DNA of 64,000 nucleotides from Sinanaerobacter sp. ZZT-01 (lineage in GTDB: Bacteria > Bacillota > Clostridia > Peptostreptococcales > Anaerovoracaceae), in the NCBI RefSeq assembly GCF_035621135.1, contig NZ_CP141728.1:1798001-1862000 (forward strand), written 5' to 3'. Both the position numbers and the translations under genes were made by a program. A model generated the notes under the pieces. That model was not told the DNA's origin, ran no database searches, and saw nothing but the letters and a program-made list of their open reading frames with translations. Shown piece after piece: positions 55,137 to 63,759 of the stretch (its first letter is position 1; each line of letters opens with the position of its first letter).

Positions 55137-55724
55137 ATGATTATAAAAAAGGCAGACTTGTTGGCGGTAGCGGTTAAAAAAGCTCAATATCCGCAGGATG
55201 ACCAAAAGGAAATTGCTTTTGCAGGGCGATCGAATGTCGGAAAGTCTTCGCTTATCAATATGCTGTTAAATCGAAGGAACTTTGCTCGTGTCAGTGGTAA
55301 TCCGGGAAAGACAAGAACGATAAATTTTTATGAGATCAATGATGACTTTCGCATTGTTGATCTTCCGGGATACGGATACGCAAAAGTGTCCAAGTCCATT
55401 TCGGAAGGCTGGGGAGATATGATGGAAAATTATTTATCCAGCCGACAGAATTTATTAAAGGTGATCCAGCTCGTCGATATTCGTCATGCACCATCTGTAC
55501 AGGATGTGCAGATGTATGATTGGCTTCGATATTATGATTTGGATGGTATTGTAGTAGCAACTAAAGCAGATAAAATTTCAAGAAATGAGCTATCTAAAAA
55601 TCTATCCATCATCCGAAAAACTTTAAAACTATCACAAGAGGACTTGGTTGTTCCGGTCTCTTCACTGAAGAAGACCGGAAATACCGAGTTGTTGGAGATT
55701 TTTGATTTACTGCTGGAGGATTAG
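55137..55724 (+). CDS. engB: Ribosome-assembly GTPase YsxC/EngB
   Basis: 195-residue Era-like GTPase needed for large-subunit assembly. It shows G1 GRSNVGKSSL near residue 30, G3 DLPGYGYAKVS near residue 78 and G4 TKADKI near residue 140, all typical of YihA/YsxC. It starts with ATG behind GGAGGAAAG, 22 nt after lon, the arrangement seen in Bacillus. Confidence 0.95.
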   Translation: MIIKKADLLAVAVKKAQYPQDDQKEIAFAGRSNVGKSSLINMLLNRRNFARVSGNPGKTRTINFYEINDDFRIVDLPGYGYAKVSKSISEGWGDMMENYLSSRQNLLKVIQLVDIRHAPSVQDVQMYDWLRYYDLDGIVVATKADKISRNELSKNLSIIRKTLKLSQEDLVVPVSSLKKTGNTELLEIFDLLLED

Positions 55725-55727
55725 GCC

Positions 55728-56105
55728 ATGCAATTTATCAGCTTAAGTTTTATAATCAAACGTATAAAAACCATTATATACATGATGAAAGATAAATCTG
55801 TGCCCAAAAGGAAGAAAGCGCTAATTATTGTAGGCATTGTATACCTGCTTCTTCCTTTTGATTTAATTCCTCCAATTATACCCATATTAGGATTTTTGGA
55901 TGACTTTATTCTTTGGGTATTTATTTTGGGGCATCTAAGAGATGAATTGAATAAATATTGGGTGGGAGATGATGAAATTAAGCCAACCACTAAAAAGTAT
56001 CGTGGAAAAAATGTAATAAATGATGTAGACTTTGAGGTATGTGAGGACGAAACATGTACATCTGAGGAGAGTAATAAGGACTGCAAGGAGGATTGCAGAA
56101 AATAA
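55728..56105 (+). CDS. YkvA-family (DUF1232) membrane protein
   Basis: 125 residues with the DUF1232 signature, a hydrophobic hairpin (VGIVYLLLPFDLIPPIIPILGFLDD) near residues 35-65, and a Cys/Glu-rich C-terminal tail. Function unknown. GGAGG lies 9 nt before the ATG, inside the end of engB, so it is translated with the preceding gene. Confidence 0.8.
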   Translation: MQFISLSFIIKRIKTIIYMMKDKSVPKRKKALIIVGIVYLLLPFDLIPPIIPILGFLDDFILWVFILGHLRDELNKYWVGDDEIKPTTKKYRGKNVINDVDFEVCEDETCTSEESNKDCKEDCRK

Positions 56106-56117
56106 GGAGAGACGATA

Positions 56118-56654
56118 GTGAAAGAGAAGCAATATGTATTTGGTGAGATTTTGATTAGTGAAGAACAGCTAAAAAAAAGAACCAAAGAGATAGGGAAGCA
56201 GATTACCGAAGAATATAAAGGCGAATCTATTTTGGCTGTTTGCATACTAAAAGGTGCAGTATTGTTTATGACGGATTTGATCCGAGAAATCGATTTAGAT
56301 GTGCAAATTGACTTTATGTCTGTTTCCAGCTATGGTGCTTCAACCAAGAGTTCCGGAGTTGTTCGTATCTTAAAAGATTTGGATACGGCAATTGAGGGGA
56401 AGAATGTGTTGATTATTGAAGACATCGTTGATTCTGGATTAACTTTGAAATACTTAAAAGACTATTTAATGGGAAGAAATCCCAAAAGCCTAAAAATATG
56501 TACTTTGCTTGATAAACCAGCAAGAAGAAGTGCAGACATCTTAGCCGATTATACTGGATTTGAGGTAGAAGATCAGTTTATTGTAGGCTATGGATTGGAT
56601 TACAATCAAATGTACCGTAATATTCCGTATATTACGTGTCTCGTTGAAAAATAA
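56118..56654 (+). CDS. hpt: Hypoxanthine phosphoribosyltransferase
   Basis: 178-residue purine-salvage enzyme that makes IMP or GMP from hypoxanthine or guanine and PRPP. The PRPP-binding motif is LIIEDIVDSGLTL near residue 95; the flexible loop MSVSSYGAST lies near residue 72. GTG start behind GGAGAG. It may use bases imported by the purine permease at 3.4-4.7 kb. Confidence 0.95.
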   Translation: MKEKQYVFGEILISEEQLKKRTKEIGKQITEEYKGESILAVCILKGAVLFMTDLIREIDLDVQIDFMSVSSYGASTKSSGVVRILKDLDTAIEGKNVLIIEDIVDSGLTLKYLKDYLMGRNPKSLKICTLLDKPARRSADILADYTGFEVEDQFIVGYGLDYNQMYRNIPYITCLVEK

Positions 56655-56728
56655 GTTGTTTATAGAGACTCAATTTTGAGCCTTTTAATAATAGAAATTT
56701 ATGTACATAAAAAAAGGAGAGTATAAAA

Positions 56729-57301
56729 ATGAGTTACAAAGCACCAATTGGATTATCAAATAAGCATTTGCATCTATGTCAGGCCGACCTCGAAGTATTA
56801 TTCGGGAAAGGTCATGAGTTACATCCAACCAAGGATTTAAAGCAGCCGGGACAGTTTGCTTGTGAAGAAAAAGTTGATATTGTAGGTCCTAAAAATACGT
56901 TGAAAGGTATTCGTGTGTTAGGACCGGTTCGCCGTGAAACACAGATAGAACTTGCTATGACGGATGCACGAACAGCTGGCATTTCTGCACCGGTTCGTGA
57001 ATCAGGAAAACTGGAAGGGACACCTGGTGTTAAACTGGTTGGACCTGCGGGAGAAGTTGAGCTGGATCATGGTGTGATTGTAGCATTGCGTCACATTCAC
57101 CTTTCCACGGAGCAGGCAAAAGAAGCTGGCGTAAAGGATAAGGATATCGTAAAAATTAAAGTAGATGGTGAAAGAGCTTTGATTTTTGATAATGTGTTAG
57201 TACGTTCCGGAGAAGGACATGATTGTGAAATTCATCTGGACACCGATGAAGGAAATGCAGCTGGACTTGGAAACAATTCCTTTGGTGAGATTGTAAAATA
57301 A
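56729..57301 (+). CDS. pduL: Phosphate propanoyltransferase PduL
   Basis: 190 residues. Zinc enzyme that exchanges CoA and phosphate on acyl groups (acetyl- or propionyl-CoA to acyl phosphate). Two beta-barrel halves each carry a metal-binding His motif: NKHLHL near residue 15 and RHIHLS near residue 125. There are no microcompartment shell genes and no encapsulation peptide is visible at its N-terminus, so it probably serves general acetyl-CoA/acetyl-phosphate metabolism. Starts with ATG behind AAGGAGAG. Confidence 0.93.
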   Translation: MSYKAPIGLSNKHLHLCQADLEVLFGKGHELHPTKDLKQPGQFACEEKVDIVGPKNTLKGIRVLGPVRRETQIELAMTDARTAGISAPVRESGKLEGTPGVKLVGPAGEVELDHGVIVALRHIHLSTEQAKEAGVKDKDIVKIKVDGERALIFDNVLVRSGEGHDCEIHLDTDEGNAAGLGNNSFGEIVK

Positions 57302-57318
57302 TTTGACTTGCTTTAAAC

Positions 57319-57373
57319 GAGGCATTACCACGCATATTTTAAATAAAGATGCAAAGTAATGCTTCTTTTTTCT
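57319..57373 (+). terminator. Terminator after pduL
   Basis: GAGGCATTAC (57319-57328) pairs with GTAATGCTTC (57356-57365), with an inner GCAT/ATGC stem, followed by a T tract. Confidence 0.7.
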
Positions 57374-57400
57374 TTCATGTATTGTAAAGGGGGACTGAGG

Positions 57401-58069
57401 ATGAAACGTTACAATGGATATTTCGATCATACTCTTTTAAAGGCCGATGCAACCGAGAAGGAGATTCTTCAAATTTGCGAAGAAGCAAAGAAATATGAAT
57501 TCTATGCAATTTGTGTCAACGCTTGTTATATTAGTTTCGCAAAAAAGCAATTGATAGACAGCAAGGTAAAAATTGCTTCTGTGATAGGGTTTCCCTTAGG
57601 AGCTTGTGGTACAGAGACAAAAGTATTTGAGACAAAATGGGCCTGTTCGCAAGGAGCAGAAGAAATTGATATGGTAATTGCAGTCGGCGCATTGAAAGAT
57701 GGAAGACTAGATTTTGTGAGAGAAGATATTCGCAAAGTAGTTGAGACAGCAAAACAGAGCAATGCGATCGTTAAGGTGATTTTAGAGACTTGTCTTTTAA
57801 ATGATACAGAAATTGTAATTGGGTGCCATCTTGCAGAAGAGGCAGGAGCTGCCTTTGTCAAAACGTCCACGGGTTTTTCTTCTGGAGGGGCAACCGTACA
57901 TCATGTTGAACTGATGAAAAAGACGGTAGGTAGCAGCATGCAGATCAAGGCATCAGGCGGAATTCGAACATTGGAAACAATGAAGAAAATGATTGAAGCA
58001 GGAGCGGACCGCATCGGTGCGAGCGCTTCAGTTGCTATTTTAAAAGAGAATGAAGAAAAGGACTCCTAA
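57401..58069 (+). CDS. deoC: Deoxyribose-phosphate aldolase
   Basis: 222-residue TIM-barrel class I aldolase that splits 2-deoxyribose 5-phosphate into acetaldehyde and glyceraldehyde 3-phosphate. The Schiff-base Lys is residue 154 in FVKTSTGF; DHTLL at the N-terminus and KASGGIRT near residue 180 are conserved. Starts at ATG 57401 behind a GGGGGACTGAGG region. Its last 4 nt overlap the convergent yaaL gene. Confidence 0.95.
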   Translation: MKRYNGYFDHTLLKADATEKEILQICEEAKKYEFYAICVNACYISFAKKQLIDSKVKIASVIGFPLGACGTETKVFETKWACSQGAEEIDMVIAVGALKDGRLDFVREDIRKVVETAKQSNAIVKVILETCLLNDTEIVIGCHLAEEAGAAFVKTSTGFSSGGATVHHVELMKKTVGSSMQIKASGGIRTLETMKKMIEAGADRIGASASVAILKENEEKDS

Positions 58070-58086
58070 CAGTGGAGCCCTTTTTC
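58055..58086. terminator. Terminator at the deoC/yaaL boundary
   Basis: An approximately 11-bp stem with one A-C mismatch (58055-58066 with 58074-58086) spans both stop codons, serving the two convergent genes. Confidence 0.75.
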
Positions 58087-58287
58087 TTTAGCTAATTTCA
58101 TAAGATAACCGTATTTTGTTCTTGCTGCGAGCATATCATAAATGGCTTGGTCAATTAAATCTGCGTCAACGGCTTCGTTGAAACGTGATTCTGCATCACG
58201 CCAGTCCCTTTGCGCTTTATTAATTGAGCTGACTAGCTTACTTTCTTCTGTTACTGGCTGAGGAAGGTTAATAAAATTTTTCCACAT
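58066..58287 (-). CDS. yaaL: YaaL-like protein (DUF2508)
   Basis: About 73 residues, helical, matching the DUF2508/YaaL family near recR-bofA in Bacillus. ATG 58287 is chosen because GGATGTGA lies 8 nt before it; a GTG at 58296 is poorly spaced. The function is unknown. The bofA gene lies divergent next to it, as expected for this neighbourhood. Confidence 0.75.
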   Translation of the reverse strand: MWKNFINLPQPVTEESKLVSSINKAQRDWRDAESRFNEAVDADLIDQAIYDMLAARTKYGYLMKLAKEKGLHC

Positions 58288-58363
58288 TACTTTCACATCC
58301 CTTTCCGTTTTTCATTCTATTTTATGCTCGTAATCATAAATTATACGGGAGGGAGTTGATTTT

Positions 58364-58639
58364 ATGGATATGCAAGCTGAAATTGGAATTTTATTAGCCT
58401 ATGCAATCGGCATTTTACTGCTTTATGTTTTAGGGTATATGTTTCTAGTGCCAATTAAATTAATTGTACGGCTTATTATAAACAGTGTTTTGGGTGGGAT
58501 TACGATATTAGCAATTAATTGGATTGGCGGATGTTTTGGATTTCATTTAGCTTTAAATTTTATTTCTGCAGCGATTGTGGGTTTACTAGGCGTGCCCGGA
58601 ATCCTTTTATGGGTTTTGCTTACAGCGATTCCTTTTTAA
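58364..58639 (+). CDS. bofA: BofA-like sporulation membrane protein
   Basis: 91 residues with three hydrophobic helices, fitting the BofA family, which in Bacillus blocks SpoIVFB and so delays processing of pro-sigma-K during sporulation. Starts with ATG behind GGGAGGG. Its presence implies an endospore-forming lineage. Confidence 0.85.
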   Translation: MDMQAEIGILLAYAIGILLLYVLGYMFLVPIKLIVRLIINSVLGGITILAINWIGGCFGFHLALNFISAAIVGLLGVPGILLWVLLTAIPF

Positions 58640-58651
58640 AGTATATATGGC

Positions 58652-59176
58652 TTAAGAGCTGATTTGTTTTCGAAGGCGCTGGTATAAGAGCGTTACTAAC
58701 GAAGAATATGCAAATGTCATAAGAACTGTTACAGGGATTCTTGGTAATAGCAATGCAAAATAGCTTGTCCCATATATAATGGAGAGCCATAAGGTGATTA
58801 AGCCAATAGAGCAGATGGTTTCTGTTATCAGTGTAATCAAGAGGACGTTCTTCCATTTCATTTTCCCGCCTAATATAGGTTTCAGCAAACCGGGCAATAA
58901 GCCGGTAAGACATGAGCTCAATGTAAATCCGGGGAAATAGGCACCTGCTGGAAACATAGTAGCACCGATCAAGTCTGCTAAAACGCCGGTAATGGAACCG
59001 GCAAAGGGACCTAAGAGGAAACTAGATAGGATAAGTGGAATATTTCCTAGACTAATACGAACCGAATTAAATCCCAGAAATGGAAGATAAAAGCCTAAGA
59101 AACGAGTTAAAATAATACTGATTGTAGCAAAAAGAGTGCTCAGCAATAAATGCTGCGTAGTTAGCTTTTTTTTCAT
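58652..59176 (-). CDS. folT: Folate ECF-transporter S component
   Basis: 174-residue, roughly six-helix substrate-binding protein of the energy-coupling-factor family, folate type (FolT). It needs a separate EcfAA'T module. A THF riboswitch precedes it, which supports folate uptake. Starts with ATG; its ribosome site can be blocked by the leader (see 59185-59239). Confidence 0.9.
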   Translation of the reverse strand: MKKKLTTQHLLLSTLFATISIILTRFLGFYLPFLGFNSVRISLGNIPLILSSFLLGPFAGSITGVLADLIGATMFPAGAYFPGFTLSSCLTGLLPGLLKPILGGKMKWKNVLLITLITETICSIGLITLWLSIIYGTSYFALLLPRIPVTVLMTFAYSSLVTLLYQRLRKQISS

Positions 59177-59184
59177 ACTAAAAA

Positions 59185-59239
59185 ATCCTTTCTAATTTAA
59201 TATAGCTATAGCACAAAACTACACTAAAGAGGAAAGGAT
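59185..59239 (-). promoter_or_regulatory. SD-sequestering pairing in folT leader
   Basis: On the minus strand, the folT ribosome site GAAAGGAT (59192-59185) is exactly complementary to ATCCTTTC (59239-59232) upstream. Pairing would hide the start region; the nearby THF riboswitch could control this choice. Confidence 0.6.
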
Positions 59240-59269
59240 CTTCGTGATTTCCCTATTCATTTCTCTAAT

Positions 59270-59367
59270 GCAGTAGTGGACGCAATATTACACCGCAAGC
59301 CTTCACTTTTCGTTCATAAGCAACATCCCATCTTATGACACTTTACGCGCAATATTTACTCTACTGC
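59270..59367 (-). ncRNA. THF (folate) riboswitch
   Basis: 98 nt on the minus strand, beginning GCAGTAG and ending CTACTGC, which pair to close the element. The conserved blocks (GAGTAAAT, GCGTAAAGTG, AUGGGAUGUUG-type internal loop and GCGGUGUAAUAUUGCGUCC) match the tetrahydrofolate riboswitch. It precedes folT. Confidence 0.88.
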
Positions 59368-59384
59368 TTTTTAGCATACTATGC

Positions 59385-59768
59385 TTACATAATATTTTCA
59401 AGGGAAATTTTTTCATTCAAATAGAGAAACTTTAACTGTTCTTGAATGCATGATAACTCACCGAGTGCTAACGGGCTATCCTGCAATTTAATATAAGCTT
59501 CTGCTCGCCCTATGGAAAAATCAGTATCAAGCAAGGTTTTTGTATCAAGGAAAAAAGTATATATTTTTTTGTTCTCATGCCATTGATCCGAAAAATCTTT
59601 AAATGCTTCTTCTGCTGTAGCCCAGTTCTCATTTTCAATTTCAGTGATAATCTGATTTTCAAGATCTTTTGATAAGTCATCGATACTATCTTCACAATAA
59701 AACATGAAAGCAACCCAGATTCCTAATGTAAGGAGAATCGTAACAAGTGATATGATAAAAGACCGCAT
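59385..59768 (-). CDS. DUF4363 protein
   Basis: 127 residues with one N-terminal membrane helix (about 5-24) and a soluble helical part. It matches DUF4363, which regularly accompanies DUF421 proteins; here its start is 3 nt after the DUF421 stop, so the two are one operon. Function unknown. Confidence 0.75.
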   Translation of the reverse strand: MRSFIISLVTILLTLGIWVAFMFYCEDSIDDLSKDLENQIITEIENENWATAEEAFKDFSDQWHENKKIYTFFLDTKTLLDTDFSIGRAEAYIKLQDSPLALGELSCIQEQLKFLYLNEKISLENIM

Positions 59769-59770
59769 TT

Positions 59771-60487
59771 TTAATTTTCACCCTCCTTAATAATATGTTT
59801 CACTGGATTTGTCGGATCGTCGTGCTGATAAATGTGAAGTGTTTTCTTTTCATCTGCATAACAGAGAAACACATCTTTATAGTTTGTAATTTTTTGAGTA
59901 AGAAGTTCACCCTTTAACTCATTTTCGGTAATATTTAAACGAGAAAGGTTTTGCCTATATAAATTTCCATCTGCAATGAGTACCATAGGGAGTGTTTCTT
60001 CCTTCATATTTATGGACAAGTCGGAAGGAGTTGCGGGGCGTTTATTTGGTGAAGGAATAACACTTAAATCACCATTTACCTCTAAAATAGCATAATCCAA
60101 ATCAGCGATGGAAGGATAATTTTTTAAACGCAGCTGCTCGATTAAATCATCAATACTGATTCGCAGACGTTTCATTTCACGTAAATCAAGCGCCCCTCGA
60201 TCAATTAAAATAGAGGGAGTTCCACTTATTATTTTCTTAAAACGCTCACTTTTCAAAGAAATAATTGAAATCAATACTTGAAGAAACAGTAAAGAAAATA
60301 ATGCAGTTACGCCATTGAGCAGAGAAACATCCGGAGATTCAATGGGGAGTGAAGCTAACTCGGCAATCATAAAAAGAATGACCATTTGGAAAGGGTCCAT
60401 TTTAGAAAGTTCACCTTTTCCCATAACCCGAAGCACAAATAATACGACTAAATATAATATAAATGTCCTTATTAATATAATAATCAT
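59771..60487 (-). CDS. DUF421 (YetF-like) membrane protein
   Basis: 238 residues: three N-terminal membrane helices (within the first 80) and a cytoplasmic DUF421 domain with two alpha-beta halves, as in YetF/YcaP/YrbG proteins. Function unknown; some relatives are linked to sporulation or membrane stress. A DUF4363 gene follows immediately. Confidence 0.82.
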   Translation of the reverse strand: MIIILIRTFILYLVVLFVLRVMGKGELSKMDPFQMVILFMIAELASLPIESPDVSLLNGVTALFSLLFLQVLISIISLKSERFKKIISGTPSILIDRGALDLREMKRLRISIDDLIEQLRLKNYPSIADLDYAILEVNGDLSVIPSPNKRPATPSDLSINMKEETLPMVLIADGNLYRQNLSRLNITENELKGELLTQKITNYKDVFLCYADEKKTLHIYQHDDPTNPVKHIIKEGEN

Positions 60488-60609
60488 TTTGCACCTACCA
60501 ATCTTATTTATTATTATAATTATTAATTATTTTGTACACAATTTTGTACCCTATGCAAAAATATGTTATATAATGAAAAGGAAAAAAAGAAATTGAACAG
60601 GAGATGAGT

Positions 60610-61779
60610 ATGAAACAAAACTATTATAAATTTGCTTTGCTTTATATTTTTGTTTATGCGGCGATGGGATCGGTCTTCCCATTAATTGGACAATACTTGC
60701 TTGGATTGGGATTTAAAGGGACACAGATCGGCATGGTGACAGCATCTGCAACTGCAATTGGTATCATTGCTGCACCTGTTTGGGGAAATATATATTATAA
60801 AACAAATAATAACAAACATGTAGTTTTGTTTCTCTGCTTTGCTGCGGTTCTTGTCCCTGTATTTCTCTTGCAGATATCCGATTTTTATCTTTTTCTTATG
60901 GGTTATATTCTATTATTCTTTTTTCAAGTTCCGATTTGCCCATTGGCAGATACGATGACCTTAGAAGCAAGTCACGATTTTGGCTCTGTTCGAAAGTGGG
61001 GAGCTGTTGGCTATGCAGGCGGTGTATTTATTGCCGGGCAATTGGCTTCTTATTTTGGTCTGCAATGGATTTTTATTCTGTTTTCAATGACTTCATTTGC
61101 AGCTGGTATTATGGTTTGGATTATTATGAGAGAAAAGTTTGATTTAAAAGAGGAGAGAGAAAACTATGAAGAGAAAGAGAATCGAAATACGGACAGCATG
61201 TTGGAGCTTTTAGGAAATAGAAAATACTGTGCGATATTATTAAGTGCATTTTTTGTTTTAGGAACAAACATTGCTAATAATACTTTTTTTGGTTTTCTAT
61301 ATACAAGTGGAGGAGGAAGCTTAGGTGGAATTGGGTTGGTTTTTCTGCTGATGGCTGGGAGCGAAGCTCCATGTATGGCTTGGGTTCACCGCTTTTCTGC
61401 TAAATTTACACTGGAACGAATGATTTTATTCGCTATGCTTTTGTCTGCCTGCCGCTTCTTTTGGTATGGGAGTGGGCCTTCTTCCTCGCTGTTGATGAGT
61501 ACGTTTTTTTTACAGGGAATCGTAAACGGTATCCTTCTTATTGAATTTATTCGTTATGCAGCGAAAGTAGTGGAGATTGCATTTTTGGGGATTGCAATGT
61601 CATTTATACAGGCGATTTCATGTAACGGAAGTACAATCTTGTGTCAAATGATTGGTGGGTATTTCATGGATCATTTTGGGATCAATGCAGTGTACCTTGG
61701 ATTTGCAGCTATGAATTTAATAGGAGTATTCGTGTATTTATTCTTTCGATTACATATCAAAGCAAATGATAAAGTATAA
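60610..61779 (+). CDS. Major facilitator superfamily transporter
   Basis: About 389 residues with 12 predicted helices, resembling the nucleoside:H+/3-phenylpropionate branch of the MFS (APVWGNIYYKTNN motif near residue 60, DTMTLEASHDFGSVRKWGAVGYAGG near residue 120). Substrate unknown. Start at 60610, 6 nt after the ribosome site, rather than 60604. Confidence 0.85.
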   Translation: MKQNYYKFALLYIFVYAAMGSVFPLIGQYLLGLGFKGTQIGMVTASATAIGIIAAPVWGNIYYKTNNNKHVVLFLCFAAVLVPVFLLQISDFYLFLMGYILLFFFQVPICPLADTMTLEASHDFGSVRKWGAVGYAGGVFIAGQLASYFGLQWIFILFSMTSFAAGIMVWIIMREKFDLKEERENYEEKENRNTDSMLELLGNRKYCAILLSAFFVLGTNIANNTFFGFLYTSGGGSLGGIGLVFLLMAGSEAPCMAWVHRFSAKFTLERMILFAMLLSACRFFWYGSGPSSSLLMSTFFLQGIVNGILLIEFIRYAAKVVEIAFLGIAMSFIQAISCNGSTILCQMIGGYFMDHFGINAVYLGFAAMNLIGVFVYLFFRLHIKANDKV

Positions 61780-61827
61780 AAATCGGTTATGGTTCTATTT
61801 AATACTTAGAGTTTTTGTGGAGGAAAG

Positions 61828-62571
61828 ATGGTATCGATTTTACTTGTTGACAGCAACCGAAGTCGTTGCGCTATGATTGCCGAAATAATTATTATGAGCT
61901 TAACGGAGGAAGTAGAATTATTGAGAACATCTCGTTCAGAGGAAGCATTGAGACTGATTTATCAAGAGCAACGATCTTTTGATTTGGTTTTTCTGGCATC
62001 GATTCAAAAAGAAGAGAATGGTTTTTGCTTAGCAGAGAAAATAAGAAAAGAATCAAGATATAAACTAACGCCGATTATTTTTATTACGGATAAAGCATTT
62101 CATGGATTGGCATATATTTCTCGCAATGAAACAAATAGCTTCTTAATAAATCCGCTTTTAGATCAAAATTCATCAGGAGCGTTAAGTCAATTCCTTGAAG
62201 ACTCGGTTAAAGAGAAAATGCGTTTGCACGAATCAAGACTAATTTACATAAAGCATTTTGAGGGAGAAACGTTTTTAAATACCGATTCCATTTTATTTTT
62301 AGAGGCTAGAAGTAAAAGTTGCATTGTATATACGGTGGAGGGAATTATGCAATGCAAAAGAGAAGGTCTTACTAAGTTGTTAGAACGGCTGAATGTGCCT
62401 TATATAATGAAGTGTCATCGCTGCTTTGCAGTGAACGTGAAAAAAGTAAAAGACTGCAAAAAATTAAACCGCAGGCTTTGGGCATTTTATTTTAATGAAA
62501 GAGAGGAGGTCTGCTATGTAAGCGAAACGTTTTATAAGGTAATAAAAAGGAAGTGTCATTTCGTTCCATAG
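61828..62571 (+). CDS. LytTR-family response regulator with degenerate receiver
   Basis: 247 residues: a receiver-like domain (about 1-125) and a LytTR DNA-binding domain (about 140-245, from LIYIKHFEGETFL). The usual phosphorylated Asp is missing: after DLVFL the sequence reads ASIQ where DIQMP-type is expected. No histidine kinase is nearby, so it is probably not controlled by phosphorylation. Starts with ATG behind GGAGGAAAG. Confidence 0.85.
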   Translation: MVSILLVDSNRSRCAMIAEIIIMSLTEEVELLRTSRSEEALRLIYQEQRSFDLVFLASIQKEENGFCLAEKIRKESRYKLTPIIFITDKAFHGLAYISRNETNSFLINPLLDQNSSGALSQFLEDSVKEKMRLHESRLIYIKHFEGETFLNTDSILFLEARSKSCIVYTVEGIMQCKREGLTKLLERLNVPYIMKCHRCFAVNVKKVKDCKKLNRRLWAFYFNEREEVCYVSETFYKVIKRKCHFVP

Positions 62572-62655
62572 AGTGCCCTTTCGGGTGTGACTGCTTGTTT
62601 TTTCAAATCCAAACCGTATAATAAGATTTAGATCATGGTAAAGGAGGAGAAGCGT

Positions 62656-63684
62656 ATGCATACAAATAAGATAAACATTCGGATGGCTCAGAAAGAGGAT
62701 GCAGATTTAATCGTTAAATACATAAAAGATCTTGCAGCGTATGAACGTGAGCTGGATCAGGTATCTGTAACGGTACAAGCAATTGAACAGGAGATGTTTG
62801 AAAAGCAGGGTGCAGAGGCTTTGCTTGCAGAAATAGACGGCAAACCGGCAGGCTTTGCTTTATTTCATCGAAGCTTCTCTACTTTTCTAGGTAAATCGGG
62901 GATTACATTGGTTGATCTTTATGTAGAGCCGCATATGAGAGGAAAAGGGTGCGGAAAACAAATGGTGGCTCATCTGGCCTATTTGGCTGAGAGTAATAAA
63001 ATGAAGCGCTTGGAATGGTGGGTTCATGATTGGAATCGGGATGCGATGAAGCATTACCAAAATTGGGGTGCATTTCAAGTTCCGTATATTCGAGTTTGTC
63101 GACTTTGTGATGATGCATTAAGATCTTTAGCAAGTCAATCATTTTGTGAAGCAGCAGAGAAAAGAGAGCGCTTGCTTGAAACGGATCGTCTTTGGGTTAC
63201 AAAAGCAAGAGAAGTAGATATTGAAAGCATCATAGCTTTGGAAAGTCACAGTGAAAATAGAGATTATCTTTGGATTGGTACGCCGGAGGAACATAGAAAA
63301 GAAATTTATGATCCAAACCATGAGTTGCTGGTTTTTGAAGAAAAAGTAAGCAAAAAAATGGTAGGATATGCTTTAAATCGTTTGGACTATATTTCAAACA
63401 AGTGGGAATTAAGGCGTATTGCCATTTCAGAAAAAAGACGAGGCTATGGAAAAGAGGTTATAAAAGGGCTTTTGGAATATGCCTTTCATGAATTAAATAT
63501 GAATCGTTTTTGGTTGGATGTATATCCGGATAATGTGGGTGGAATAAAGCTGTATGAAGGTCTTGGTATGCATTGTGACGGCGTGTTACGCCAAAATTAT
63601 AAAAGTCAAAGAGGGTATATAGACCAAATTATTTACTCTATATTGCGGGAAGAGTATAATGGAGAAAATCAGTTATTAGATTAG
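62656..63684 (+). CDS. Tandem GNAT acetyltransferase
   Basis: 342 residues made of two N-acetyltransferase domains. The N-terminal half (about 1-150) has LYVEPHMRGKGCGKQMVAHLA; the C-terminal half (about 170-320) has RRIAISEKRRGYGKEVIKGL, both with the Q/R-x-x-G-x-G/A acetyl-CoA loop. Targets unknown. Starts at 62656 behind AAGGAGG, not at 62635. Confidence 0.85.
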   Translation: MHTNKINIRMAQKEDADLIVKYIKDLAAYERELDQVSVTVQAIEQEMFEKQGAEALLAEIDGKPAGFALFHRSFSTFLGKSGITLVDLYVEPHMRGKGCGKQMVAHLAYLAESNKMKRLEWWVHDWNRDAMKHYQNWGAFQVPYIRVCRLCDDALRSLASQSFCEAAEKRERLLETDRLWVTKAREVDIESIIALESHSENRDYLWIGTPEEHRKEIYDPNHELLVFEEKVSKKMVGYALNRLDYISNKWELRRIAISEKRRGYGKEVIKGLLEYAFHELNMNRFWLDVYPDNVGGIKLYEGLGMHCDGVLRQNYKSQRGYIDQIIYSILREEYNGENQLLD

Positions 63685-63759
63685 AACGACTGATAGATAT
63701 TTTGAACTTTAAATAATTTAATGGATTGTATTTTTAAGATAATAAGTAGAGGTCATGGT

